A stretch of DNA of 64,000 bases, from positions 1-64,000 of the forward strand of contig CAYYJQ010000008.1 in assembly GCA_964472295.1 (NCBI GenBank). The letters run 5' to 3'. A model generated the notes under the pieces. The model saw nothing but the letters and a program-made list of their open reading frames with translations, did no database searches and had not been told where the DNA came from. The DNA comes from JAJRZX01 sp964472295 (GTDB lineage: Bacteria > Desulfobacterota > GWC2-55-46 > JADFVP01). The position numbers and the translations under genes were made by a program. Below are positions 33,358 through 42,386 of the stretch, one piece after another (position 1 is the first letter of the stretch; each line of letters starts with the position of its first letter).

Positions 33358-34656
33358 ATGGAAAATACTAAATCAGGTCCACGGATAATAAAGACACCTG
33401 CCAAAAAGGCCTTCAGGGCCGGGAAGGCGGATACCCCTGTGCTTGATGGTCATGGTAACGCCGCTCTTGTGAGGGCCGCCGGGCAGGCTGGCCTTGAGGA
33501 TAGGGAGCGACCCATTGGGGTAGAGGTTCCATCTGGCACGGCGAGGCTTTGCATCGTAAGAGATCTCCCCCGGAGCGCCGGCGCAGGGGGACAAAAGCCC
33601 GGGGGCTCGGGGAGTAAAGCCTCGAAAGAGGCCCCTTCAAAGGTGATGGAAAAGCCGCTGGTAGAGAGTGGTCCGAAACGGGACGTAGATAGGGGCAAGC
33701 CCCCTAAGATTGAAACCCTGAAGGGCGCGGCAAAGGAACCTGTAAAGGCCCGGGACAAAAAAGAAGAACAGGCCGCCGCAGTCGCCCAGGGCCCCAAGTG
33801 CGACCTCTATGCCGCGCAGAAGACCTCGCTTACGGCGATCATCTCCTACACACTTCTTGCCGCCGTCTTATTTCTCGGCTGGCTCTATCGCGGCGAGGAG
33901 ATCTTTACGGCGAAAGAGGGCACGGGTTATATAATAGGCATTGTGGGCGCCTCCATGATGCTTCTCCTCGTCCTCTATCCCATAAGGAAGACGGCGCGTT
34001 TCATGCGGCGCATGGGCGCGGTAAAGCACTGGTTCCGCGCGCACATGGTGCTCGGGCTCATAGGCCCGGCCCTCATACTCTTTCACTCCAACTTCGCCCT
34101 TGGCTCTCTTAATAGTTCCGTGGCCCTTGTGGCCATGCTCCTTGTGGCCGTGAGCGGTCTCATAGGCAGGTATATTTACTCTGGCATACACTATGGGCTT
34201 TACGGCAAGGAGATGAACCTTAATGAACTCCAAAAGGACTTCAAGGACAAGAGCCACGCCATGGGGTATGTCCTTGATTACGCCCCTGCCATACAGGAAA
34301 GGATACTTAACTTCGATAATATGGCGCTGAGGCCCCATTATTCCTTCGTGGGAAGCCTCCTCTGGCTTGGGGTAACATTTTTTTCGGCCCTGAGGCTCCG
34401 CGTTGCCCTTGCCATGGTCTTGAGACGCACGCTTCGCGTAGCGGCAAAGAGGAACAAATGGACGCCCTCTGAACTCAGGGCCCATGACCGCGCCACGCGT
34501 CTTTATATTGCCAATCATATCTCCTCGGCCATGGCCATATCGAGGTTCAAGGTATATGAGAGGCTCTTTTCCCTCTGGCACCTCCTCCATCTGCCGCTCT
34601 TTATCATGCTCGTGCTTACAGCCATAATCCACGTGGTGGCGGTGCATATGTTCTGA
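33358..34656 (+). CDS. Membrane b-type cytochrome with long basic N-terminus
   Basis: The 432-residue protein has a 145-residue Lys/Pro/Ala-rich hydrophilic N-terminus without recognisable fold, then six membrane helices (about 158, 188, 222, 246, 332 and 408). Histidines suited to bind b-haem lie in WFRAHMVLG, LILFHSNF, SLWHLLHLP and IIHVVAVHMF, so two haems in the membrane are likely, as in b-type quinol-oxidising subunits. The GGGAAAG/GAGGTTCC repeat R4 lies 18 nt upstream, and AAGAGG precedes the ATG. It probably links the quinone pool to the multiheme proteins. Confidence 0.8.
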   Translation: MENTKSGPRIIKTPAKKAFRAGKADTPVLDGHGNAALVRAAGQAGLEDRERPIGVEVPSGTARLCIVRDLPRSAGAGGQKPGGSGSKASKEAPSKVMEKPLVESGPKRDVDRGKPPKIETLKGAAKEPVKARDKKEEQAAAVAQGPKCDLYAAQKTSLTAIISYTLLAAVLFLGWLYRGEEIFTAKEGTGYIIGIVGASMMLLLVLYPIRKTARFMRRMGAVKHWFRAHMVLGLIGPALILFHSNFALGSLNSSVALVAMLLVAVSGLIGRYIYSGIHYGLYGKEMNLNELQKDFKDKSHAMGYVLDYAPAIQERILNFDNMALRPHYSFVGSLLWLGVTFFSALRLRVALAMVLRRTLRVAAKRNKWTPSELRAHDRATRLYIANHISSAMAISRFKVYERLFSLWHLLHLPLFIMLVLTAIIHVVAVHMF

Positions 34657-34710
34657 GTCTTCAGTGGGGCCTCTTTTGTTGTGCCCTTGAAGAGGGCGCG
34701 GGGTTTCGCT

Positions 34711-34795
34711 TATTTTCAAAAAGTCAAGTTATTGAAAATCTGAGAAAACAGTTTTTTTATAAATAATCCAGGGACGAATTAATGAGAGGTTCCCA
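34711..34795 (+). repeat. Palindromic MITE-like repeat, copy R5
   Basis: A hairpin TTTTCAAAAAGTCAAGTTATTGAAAA is followed by the GGGACGAATTAATGAGAGG end module. It lies in the 264-bp gap before the 21-haem gene. Confidence 0.65.
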
Positions 34796-34920
34796 AGAGG
34801 CATTTTAGAGGGGTTGCCTTATTGCCTTCAGGGCCTCGGGGCTCCTCTCTAATCCGATCCCGTCTCTTTACTCCTCTGTCTCTTGTGTGTGCGTGGGGGG
34901 ATCTACATTGTGAGCAATGA

Positions 34921-36492
34921 ATGTCTCGAAGTGTGCTTAAAGTCATATTAGCCCTGTCCGTTCTTGTGATACTTATAGTCCCGGCAAGACCGGCAGGCGC
35001 GAAGACCATAAAAAGTCTCTTCATGCCGGGCAAGGTTATAAGCGGGCACAAAAAGTACGAGAACGAGTGCTCGCGCTGCCACAGGTCATTCAGCAAGGGT
35101 TCGCAGAGGAGCCTCTGTCTTGCCTGTCATAAAAAAGTCTCCGCTGATGTAAAGAAGAGGCTCGGTTATCACGGCAGGTACGCCAAGGCAAGAAAGACGG
35201 AGTGCAGGCACTGCCACAAGGAGCACAAGGGCCGCTCCTACAGGGCCGTAATATTCAATACCGAGACCTTTGACCACAGGCTAACGGACTTTGCCCTCAA
35301 GGGCGCGCATCTCGATACGAGCTGCGCCAAGTGCCACAAGAAAGAGAAGAAGTACAGGGAGGCCCCCTCAAAGTGCAATGCCTGCCATGAGAGAGACGAT
35401 GCCCACAAGGGCCACCTTGGAAAGGACTGCGCCAAGTGCCATGACGCCGGACGCTGGACAAAGGCAAGTTTTGACCATAAGAAAACAGACTTTCCCCTTA
35501 AGTTCAAGCACAGGAAGGTCTCCTGCGCGGCCTGCCATCCGCAGGGGCGGTACAAGAAAACCCCCCTTGATTGCTACACCTGCCATGTCATCAATGACGT
35601 GCATAACAGAGGGTACGGGAAAAAATGCAAGGATTGCCACAGGGCCGATGACTGGAAAAAATATCACTTTAACCATGACAAGACAAAGTTCAAGCTCAAG
35701 TTCAGGCATAAAAAGGTAGACTGCCACGCCTGTCACAAGGGCAACTTCTACAAGGAGAAGATAAAGAAGACCTGTTACGGCTGTCATAAGGAAGACGATG
35801 AGCACAAGGGACGGTACGGGAAAAAGTGCAAGTCATGCCATAGCCCGAGGAAGTGGGGAAAGTATGACTTCAACCACGATAAGACGGACTTTCCCCTGAA
35901 GGACGCCCACAGGAAGGTAGACTGCACAAGGTGTCACGCCGGCAGGGCCTATGGGGTGAAGAAGACGCGCACATGTTACGCCTGCCACGCCAAGGACGAC
36001 GTGCACAGGGGCCGCGAGGGCAGGCGCTGCGACGAGTGCCACAACCAGAGGGGCTGGAAAAAAGAGGTTGTTTTTGACCATGACATCACGAATTTTCCCC
36101 TTATCGGGCTCCATGCCGTCACGCTATGCGAGCAGTGCCACGACCGGGGCAACTATAAGAAGGTCTCCGTTAAGTGCGCCTCCTGCCACGGGAGCGACGA
36201 CAAGCACAAGGGCGGGCTTGGCAAGAAGTGCGGCGAGTGCCACAACCCCAATGGTTGGAGGCTCTGGAGTTTTGACCATGCGAGGGACACGGAGTATAAA
36301 CTCGACGGCGCCCACAAGGGCCTTGCCTGCGACGATTGTCACAGGAAGAACATCTGGAAGAAGAGGTCCACGACGTCCGACGATTGCTTCAGCTGTCATC
36401 GCGACGATGACGCCCATCGCGGGGCCTTTGGCCTGAACTGCGAGAGGTGTCACTCAACGGAATCGTTCAGGAAGATAAAGATAAGACACTGA
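34921..36492 (+). CDS. 21-haem c-type cytochrome
   Basis: The 523-residue protein has a signal peptide (about 1-27) and 21 CXXCH haem-binding motifs (CSRCH, CLACH, CRHCH and so on). They are arranged in repeated blocks of about 60-70 residues built on DFPLKxxHRKVxCxxCH, then a CxxCH followed by DDxHxG, and a third CxxCH before W/F-D-H. It is rich in Lys and should be strongly basic. It is a periplasmic or surface electron carrier, and such repeats suggest growth by internal duplication. It has no hydrophobic C-terminus. The next cytochrome gene (36582) follows after 89 nt. Confidence 0.93.
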   Translation: MSRSVLKVILALSVLVILIVPARPAGAKTIKSLFMPGKVISGHKKYENECSRCHRSFSKGSQRSLCLACHKKVSADVKKRLGYHGRYAKARKTECRHCHKEHKGRSYRAVIFNTETFDHRLTDFALKGAHLDTSCAKCHKKEKKYREAPSKCNACHERDDAHKGHLGKDCAKCHDAGRWTKASFDHKKTDFPLKFKHRKVSCAACHPQGRYKKTPLDCYTCHVINDVHNRGYGKKCKDCHRADDWKKYHFNHDKTKFKLKFRHKKVDCHACHKGNFYKEKIKKTCYGCHKEDDEHKGRYGKKCKSCHSPRKWGKYDFNHDKTDFPLKDAHRKVDCTRCHAGRAYGVKKTRTCYACHAKDDVHRGREGRRCDECHNQRGWKKEVVFDHDITNFPLIGLHAVTLCEQCHDRGNYKKVSVKCASCHGSDDKHKGGLGKKCGECHNPNGWRLWSFDHARDTEYKLDGAHKGLACDDCHRKNIWKKRSTTSDDCFSCHRDDDAHRGAFGLNCERCHSTESFRKIKIRH

Positions 36493-36581
36493 GTCTTTCC
36501 CCTCCCCTTGAGGGCTGGAGGGGGGCCGGGAGCGCGGGACGGCAAATAATATCTTTTACCTGCGCCGCAGGAGGCATCAAG

Positions 36582-38940
36582 ATGAAGACACGGGTACTTA
36601 AGAGATCTGAAAAAGAGAAGGCCAGGTATCCGCGCAGACTTACCCTGGTCCTTGCAGGGCTCGCCTTACTTCTTTTCCTTGTCCCCGGGGGTGTCCTCGC
36701 CTCAAGGGGCGAGCGCACCGCAAGCGCCGTCCATCTTGAGAAGGGCCGTTATGTAGTCAACCTCCTTTCCGATACAGCCCCTCTCAAGGCATCAAAGATC
36801 CCATATCATAAGGACTTCAAGGGCCATACACTTTACACCACAGAGTACCGCTCGAAAAAGGGCGTTCTCTGGCACAGGCTTCGCCTCGGGTTCTTCCCGA
36901 CAAGGAAGGCCGCCGAGGAGGAACTCAAGTCCCTAAAGGGCCGCTTCAAGACCGCCTGGATTTCCAGGGTATCTGTAAGCGAGAAGAAGAAGGCCCATGC
37001 CACTGTCCTTAAGAGCGTTGGCGTCTCCGCCGCCCTTGACGAGACGGGAAAGAAGATTGCGGCCAAGACACTTGAAGCCAAGGCCGCACTTGGCGAGACA
37101 GGGAAGAAGATAGCCGACTGGGGTAAGAAGACCTACTCTGGCATAGATGAGCATATGAGAGAGGGGCTCCACGGCATAGAGAAAAAGTTCAAGAAGAAAG
37201 AGGGCCCTTCGGGCAGGGAGAGCCGCAGGTCCGCCTCAAAGGATACCCACAGTTCCACTGCAAAGACCAGCGGCAAGCGCGGCTGGAAGATCGGCAGAGT
37301 TAAGATAGGTAAGACAGAGAGTAGCGGCAAGTTCACCTTTGACCACTTCAAGACGGGCTTTCCCCTTGACGGCGCCCATGTGGAAGAAAAATGCGAGGCC
37401 TGCCACCCCCGGGGGATATTCACCAATACGCCCACTCATTGTTCTGAGTGCCACTCGCAGGGGGCCGTGGTAAAGGCCACATACAAGTCCATTGACCATA
37501 CGCGAACCAACGCGCCATGCGACCAGTGCCATGTCACCAATACGTGGAACCTATCGCGTTTTAACCATCCAGCCGATACCTTCGGGCAATGCTACTCCTG
37601 TCACAACGGCACGACAAACGCGGGCAAGCCCGCGGCCCATGTGGCGAGCAGCAATAACTGCGATGACTGCCATAATACCAACACCTGGCTCACGGCCCGA
37701 TACGACCACTCCAATATCACCTCTCCCTGCGCAACCTGCCATAACGGCACAACCGCCACGGGTAAGCCCGGGAGCCATATACAGACAACAGCCGGGTGCG
37801 ACGACTGCCACAGTACGCGGGCCTGGATACCCGCAGGTTTTGACCACTCCAATATTACGGGCACGTGTTCGAGCTGTCATAACGGAAGTACGGCCACGGG
37901 TAAACCACCGGGCCACGTCCAGACAAGTTCCGATTGCGATGACTGCCACAGCACTCGCGCTTGGATACCCGCGGGCTTTGACCATTCCAATGTGACGGGT
38001 ACCTGTTCGAGTTGCCATAACGGGAGCACGGCCACGGGTAAACCTCCGGGTCACGTCCAGACAAGTTCTGATTGTGATGCCTGCCACAGCACTCGTGGCT
38101 GGATACCCGCGAGTTTTGACCACTCCGATGTAACGGGCACCTGTTCGAGCTGCCATAACGGGAGCACGGCCACGGGTAAACCCCCTGATCACGTGCAGAC
38201 GACTTCTGAGTGCGATGTATGCCACAGCACGCGGGCCTGGATACCCGCGAGTTTTGACCATAGCGGCGTAACGGGCACGTGTTCGAGTTGCCATAACGGG
38301 AGCACTGCCACGGGTAAACCCCCCGACCACGTGCAGACGAATTCTGAGTGCGATGTATGCCACAGCACGCGGGCCTGGATACCCGCGAGTTTTGACNNNN
38401 NNNNNNNNNNNNNNNNNNNNNNNNNNNNNNNNNNNNNNNNNNNNNNNNNNNNNNNNNNNNNNNNNNNNNNNNNNNNNNNNNNNNNNNNNNNNNNNNCATA
38501 GCGGTGTAACGGGTTCCTGTTCGAGCTGCCATAATGGGAGCACGGCCACGGGCAAACCCCCCGGCCACTTTGTCACCACGCAGGAGTGCAACGAGTGTCA
38601 TGATACAAGGGGCTGGATACCGGTGACTACCTTCCACCATAACACGCCCAATTATCCCGGCGATCATAAGTCGAGCGTGGACTGTGTGGACTGTCACAAG
38701 AACAACAACGAGACCATCTCCTGGGATTACCCGGCATACCAGCCGGACTGCGCGGCCTGTCATTCCAAGAAGTACAAGGACGGGCCCCATAAGAAGACAA
38801 AGAACCCGAGCACCATTTACTACACTGTTAGCGAACTTCGTGATTGCTCCGGGGCGTGCCACAGGTATACTGACAACACCTTTACGACCATAGAGAAGCA
38901 CAAGAGCAATCATCACCATTCAAGCGATGGAGGGTGGTAA
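36582..38940 (+). CDS. SPOR-domain multiheme cytochrome with tandem haem repeats (contains scaffold gap)
   Basis: The ATG at 36582 has GGAGG 9 nt upstream. The order is: signal anchor (about 20-42), a SPOR-like peptidoglycan-binding domain (about 55-135; RYVVNLLSD to LWHRLRLGFFPTRKAAEEEL), a Lys-rich linker, and the haem domain. That domain has 19 visible CXXCH motifs, a CSGACH near the end (one extra residue between the cysteines) and a His-rich tail. Tandem 46-residue units, each with two haems (STRAWIPASFDHS then GSTATGKPP), repeat at 37659-38586. The N run interrupts unit 5; coding continues in a different frame only because the gap length is arbitrary. Confidence 0.9.
37659..38586 (+). 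repeat. Tandem 138-bp coding repeat interrupted by a gap
   Basis: Units start at 37659, 37797, 37935, 38073, 38211 and 38349; units from 37797 onward are nearly identical. The last unit has 48 bp before the N run and 90 bp after it, so the visible parts sum to exactly one 138-bp unit. Confidence 0.9.
38397..38496. other. Assembly gap (100 N)
   Basis: Exactly 100 N is a conventional placeholder of unknown length. It lies in the tandem haem-coding repeat. Confidence 0.97.
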
Positions 38941-38944
38941 GTAG

Positions 38945-39412
38945 ATGAAGAAGACTATTCTGTTGTTCCTTGCCATTGTCCTCTTATCCATAATCCATGG
39001 ACCAGGGGACGCGGCTTCGAGGGAGTTTCGCATATTCGACGAGGTCTGGCTCGTGGAGCAGCAGGAGTGCAGGTTCATAGAGGTGAGGTTCAATATACCC
39101 ATGCGCTACATAAAGCACTTTCCCTATGAGGGAGGCGTGGACCTTCGCATACAGCTCGAACCACTGGCCATAAATCCCACGGAGGAGGAGGCCCAGTTCA
39201 GGCGCGAGTACCCTGGCTCCATATCAAGCGATGTGGGGGAGATAGCGGACGTGGTCTTTGAGGGGGATATAGACGGAGGACCATTCCTCTCGCTCTACTT
39301 TCACAAGACTGTCTCCTACAAGGTGGGGCAGGGCACGGACTTCAGGAGCCTCGTAATTTCCGTAGCCGCGAAAGAGGACTCGCCCTGCGACCCCATGGAG
39401 CCGCTTCGCTGA
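38945..39412 (+). CDS. Exported protein of the cytochrome island
   Basis: The 155-residue precursor has a signal peptide (about 1-22, cleavage near GDA-ASREF) and a mature part of mixed strand-like segments with two cysteines (C41 region and a C-terminal DSPCDP). I recognise no domain. It starts 4 nt after the stop of the SPOR cytochrome, so the two are translated together. The gene with two SPOR domains and a barrel follows. A role as a small periplasmic adaptor is plausible but unproven. Confidence 0.7.
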   Translation: MKKTILLFLAIVLLSIIHGPGDAASREFRIFDEVWLVEQQECRFIEVRFNIPMRYIKHFPYEGGVDLRIQLEPLAINPTEEEAQFRREYPGSISSDVGEIADVVFEGDIDGGPFLSLYFHKTVSYKVGQGTDFRSLVISVAAKEDSPCDPMEPLR

Positions 39413-39510
39413 ATAAGGGGCCCAGGGGGCTTTGGTCCGTAAAGATTTTTTTAGCCGTCAAAAGGCCGGGGTACTCTCTGGTGATGTCTTGGTAGCGCTA
39501 AGGCCTGCAG

Positions 39511-39612
39511 CAGGGAAAGTCTGATCAATTCAACTTTCCAGAATCGCATGGACGAGTTGCCATTTTCTATAACTGTAAGTTATTGAAAATGTGAGAAAAA
39601 GGAAAACCGCGT
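39511..39612 (+). repeat. Palindromic MITE-like repeat, copy R6
   Basis: It begins GGGAAAGTCTGATCAATTC, contains GTTGCCATTTTCTATAACTG with the hairpin partner AGTTATTGAAAATG, and reaches GGAAAACCGCG. The end module is missing. It fills most of the 298-bp gap before the barrel gene. Confidence 0.75.
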
Positions 39613-39710
39613 TAAAGGATTTGCCGGACCCTGCAGGCTGTGAGTTCCACCTGTCCGGGTTGGGAAGATAGGGGTCTTGTTTTGAGGGCCAGAATCAAGA
39701 GGTTTGGAAG

Positions 39711-42158
39711 ATGACGTATACAGGCGCCGCCTCAAGGTGGCGGGCCCTCGTGATATTAAGAAGCATTTTTATAATAACCGTAATAAGCCTCTTCACAGGC
39801 AGTTTCGCCCAGGGCAGCGCCAATGGCGGCGTGAACCTTGAGTATCCCTATGCCATAAACCTCCTCTCATCAAGAACGCCCATTGAGCCAGAGAGGCTCC
39901 CAGGGCCTTCCTTTTTCAAGGGTTACAGGCTATACAAGACTGAGTTCAGCGGCAAGGGCAGGCTCTGGCACAGGCTTCGTCTGGGTTTTTTCCCCTCAAG
40001 AAAGGCCGCGGAGAAGAAACTCGCCAAGCTCAAGAGACGCTTTCCCAGGGCCTGGGTAGCGAGGGTCTCGAAAAAAGAGCGCAAGAGGTCCGCTGAACTT
40101 GTCGTAATACCGGGAAAGGCAGGGAGGGCACCGCTTTCACGCCTTGGCGCTCCAGTAAAGAAACTGGGTGAGCTTGGCGCCAGGGTAAAGGGCAAGGTCA
40201 AGGGCGAGGGTAATGGCAAAGGCAGGGGCCTCTGGGCCCTTACCCTCTTTATCTCCCCCCGGTCCATAAGACCAAAGGATATTCCAGCGCTTGCCGTCTT
40301 CAAGAGATACCGTCTTTACACTACGAAATTCAGGGGTAAGGAAGGCGCGTGGCATGTCCTTCGCATGGGCTTTTTCCAGGGCCGCGGCGATGCCCTGGAT
40401 ATGCGCGAAACCCTTGGTGATACCTTTCCTCAGGCCATGGTTACAAGGGTATCGGCAGATGAGAAGAGAGACTCGGTAAAGAGCGTTATCAAGCCCTCTG
40501 GCAAGGTCTCGAGGGGCGCGGCCATGGGCAGGAAGAGGATAAAACTCTCCAAGAAGGCGGCGAAACGCATCGAGGCCATGCTAAAGGACGCCAAGAAGGC
40601 CATGACCAAGGGCAGGAACAGGGAGGCCATAGGAGTACTGACAAAGGTCCTCAAGTACCCGGAGAACAGGTTCAGCGCCGAGGCCCTCGAACTCCTTGGA
40701 CTTGCCTATGAGCGCGATGGGCAGGACTCGAAGGCAAGGGACATATACAGGGAGTACCTCATGTTCTATCCCGAAGGCGAGGGCGCCAGGCGTGTGGGCC
40801 AGCGTCTTGCCGGGCTTAAGACAGCGCGCGAAAGACCGAAAAAGAGCGTCAGGCGCAGGAGAAGGACCAGGGAGGTAAACGAACTCTATGGAACGCTCTC
40901 GCAGTTCTACAACAGGGACGCGAGCTACACGGACCTTGCCGGCAGTGTCCTCAACCGGTCTTCCCTCTCAACGGACCTGGACCTTACGTACAGGCGCCGC
41001 ACAGCCGACTATGACATCCGTTCCGTCTTCATCGGCGGGTATGAGTATGATTTTTTAAATGACAGCGAGGCACGCATAAGCCGCATGTACGTTGATGTGC
41101 TGGACCGCAACAGGCACGTATCGGGCCGCGTGGGGCGCCAGTGGTACAGCACGGGCGGCGTGCTCGGGCGCTTTGACGGAGCGCTTCTCAGTTACTCAAG
41201 GATTCCCCGCGTGAAGTTCAACCTTGTCACTGGTTTTCCCGCGGATTCGAGCACTATTACGAGTATCAATACGGACAAGAACTTCTTTGGCCTCAACGTG
41301 GATCTGGGCACCTTCCGAAAGCACTGGGACTTCAACCTCTATGCCATCAACCAGCGCGTCGACGGTATCACGGACAGGAGGGCCGTTGGCGGCGAGGCGC
41401 GGTACAACTACTCCGGCGGCTCATACTTCTCCCTTGTTGATTATGATACGTCCTTTGAGAGGCTCAATACCTTTCTCTTTGTAGGTAACTGGCTCCTCAA
41501 GGGCAAGAGAACGGTAAACCTCTCCATGGATTACAGGCAGAGCCCATCTCTTAGCACGAGCAACGCAATTATCGGCCAGAGCGTAAATTCCGTATCCGAG
41601 CTCCTCAATACCATGAGCGAGGACGATGTGCGCTCACTGGCCCTTGACCGCACGGCAACGAACTGGTCCGTAAGCCTTGGCGGCACGAGCCCCATTAATA
41701 CAAAGTTCCAGATAAGCGGCACATTCACGATCTCGGAACTCACGGGTACCGAGACCTCGGGTGGTGTGGACAAGGTCCCTGGCACGGGGCCTGAGTACTT
41801 TTACTCCATCCAACTTATAGGTAACAGCCTCATCTTGAAGAACGACCTTGTCATCGCCGGTATCCGCTACTCGGACACAAGTTCCTCGAACACGACCACC
41901 CTGAGCCTCAATACGCGCTACACCTACAACAGGGTATGGCGCATCAACCCGAGGATACTCGTTGACTACAGCAAGAACAACCAGACCGTGGGAAGCCAGA
42001 TACGGATAAGGCCCACACTCAGGACTGAGTATTACTGGAAAAAGAAGTTGCATCTCGAGTTCGAGGGCGGTCTTGAGTGGATATACGACCGTAACGGCGA
42101 CCAGACCGATTATACGCGCGATTACTTCATCATAACCGGTTATCGCTGGGACTTTTAA
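39711..42158 (+). CDS. Two SPOR-like domains, TPRs and a C-terminal beta-barrel
   Basis: The 815-residue precursor begins with a signal peptide (about 1-38). Two SPOR-like domains follow (about 42-130, LWHRLRLGFFPSRKAAEKKL; and about 165-255, WHVLRMGFFQGR), closely matching the one in the cytochrome at 36582. A Lys-rich linker and about three TPRs (about 275-365) come next. From about 390 to 815 alternating aromatic strands end in FIITGYRWDF, typical of an outer-membrane barrel. It could connect peptidoglycan, the cytochrome and the outer membrane. Family unknown. Confidence 0.8.
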   Translation: MTYTGAASRWRALVILRSIFIITVISLFTGSFAQGSANGGVNLEYPYAINLLSSRTPIEPERLPGPSFFKGYRLYKTEFSGKGRLWHRLRLGFFPSRKAAEKKLAKLKRRFPRAWVARVSKKERKRSAELVVIPGKAGRAPLSRLGAPVKKLGELGARVKGKVKGEGNGKGRGLWALTLFISPRSIRPKDIPALAVFKRYRLYTTKFRGKEGAWHVLRMGFFQGRGDALDMRETLGDTFPQAMVTRVSADEKRDSVKSVIKPSGKVSRGAAMGRKRIKLSKKAAKRIEAMLKDAKKAMTKGRNREAIGVLTKVLKYPENRFSAEALELLGLAYERDGQDSKARDIYREYLMFYPEGEGARRVGQRLAGLKTARERPKKSVRRRRRTREVNELYGTLSQFYNRDASYTDLAGSVLNRSSLSTDLDLTYRRRTADYDIRSVFIGGYEYDFLNDSEARISRMYVDVLDRNRHVSGRVGRQWYSTGGVLGRFDGALLSYSRIPRVKFNLVTGFPADSSTITSINTDKNFFGLNVDLGTFRKHWDFNLYAINQRVDGITDRRAVGGEARYNYSGGSYFSLVDYDTSFERLNTFLFVGNWLLKGKRTVNLSMDYRQSPSLSTSNAIIGQSVNSVSELLNTMSEDDVRSLALDRTATNWSVSLGGTSPINTKFQISGTFTISELTGTETSGGVDKVPGTGPEYFYSIQLIGNSLILKNDLVIAGIRYSDTSSSNTTTLSLNTRYTYNRVWRINPRILVDYSKNNQTVGSQIRIRPTLRTEYYWKKKLHLEFEGGLEWIYDRNGDQTDYTRDYFIITGYRWDF

Positions 42159-42229
42159 TTATGGCTATGTAGATTCTTCCCGTTGCGCCCTGCCTCAAGA
42201 GGCTCGCCTCCTCCTCCCTCCTTTTTCTT

Positions 42230-42347
42230 CATGGTTTTTTTGCAGTAGGGCCAAGGTATCTCTATCAAATTTTTTTTTATCTTCACTAATGCACCGTACT
42301 TTTACCTCATGGTTTTTTTGCCAAAGGGCCATGGCATCTCTATCAAA
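42230..42347. repeat. Imperfect 40-bp direct repeat
   Basis: CATGGTTTTTTTGC ... GGTATCTCTATCAAA at 42230-42269 recurs at 42308-42347 (GGCATCTCTATCAAA), period 78 bp. It lies in the gap before the YdbH-like gene. Function unknown. Confidence 0.6.
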
Positions 42348-42386
42348 AAATTTTCCAAAGGGATGTAAGGGTGGTATTATCAGGGG

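Noticed and set aside
35368..36453. Hydrophobic minus-strand frames inside the 21-haem gene
   Set aside because: The complement of Lys/His/Cys-rich codons gives Leu/Val/Ala-rich frames; they are artefacts.
37659..38586. Tandem array that could be read as CRISPR
   Set aside because: The period is 138 bp with no spacer variation and it encodes in-frame CXXCH pairs; no cas gene is present.
38397..38940. Apparent frameshift in the SPOR cytochrome
   Set aside because: The frame change comes only from the arbitrary 100-N filler; flanks join in frame if the N run is removed.
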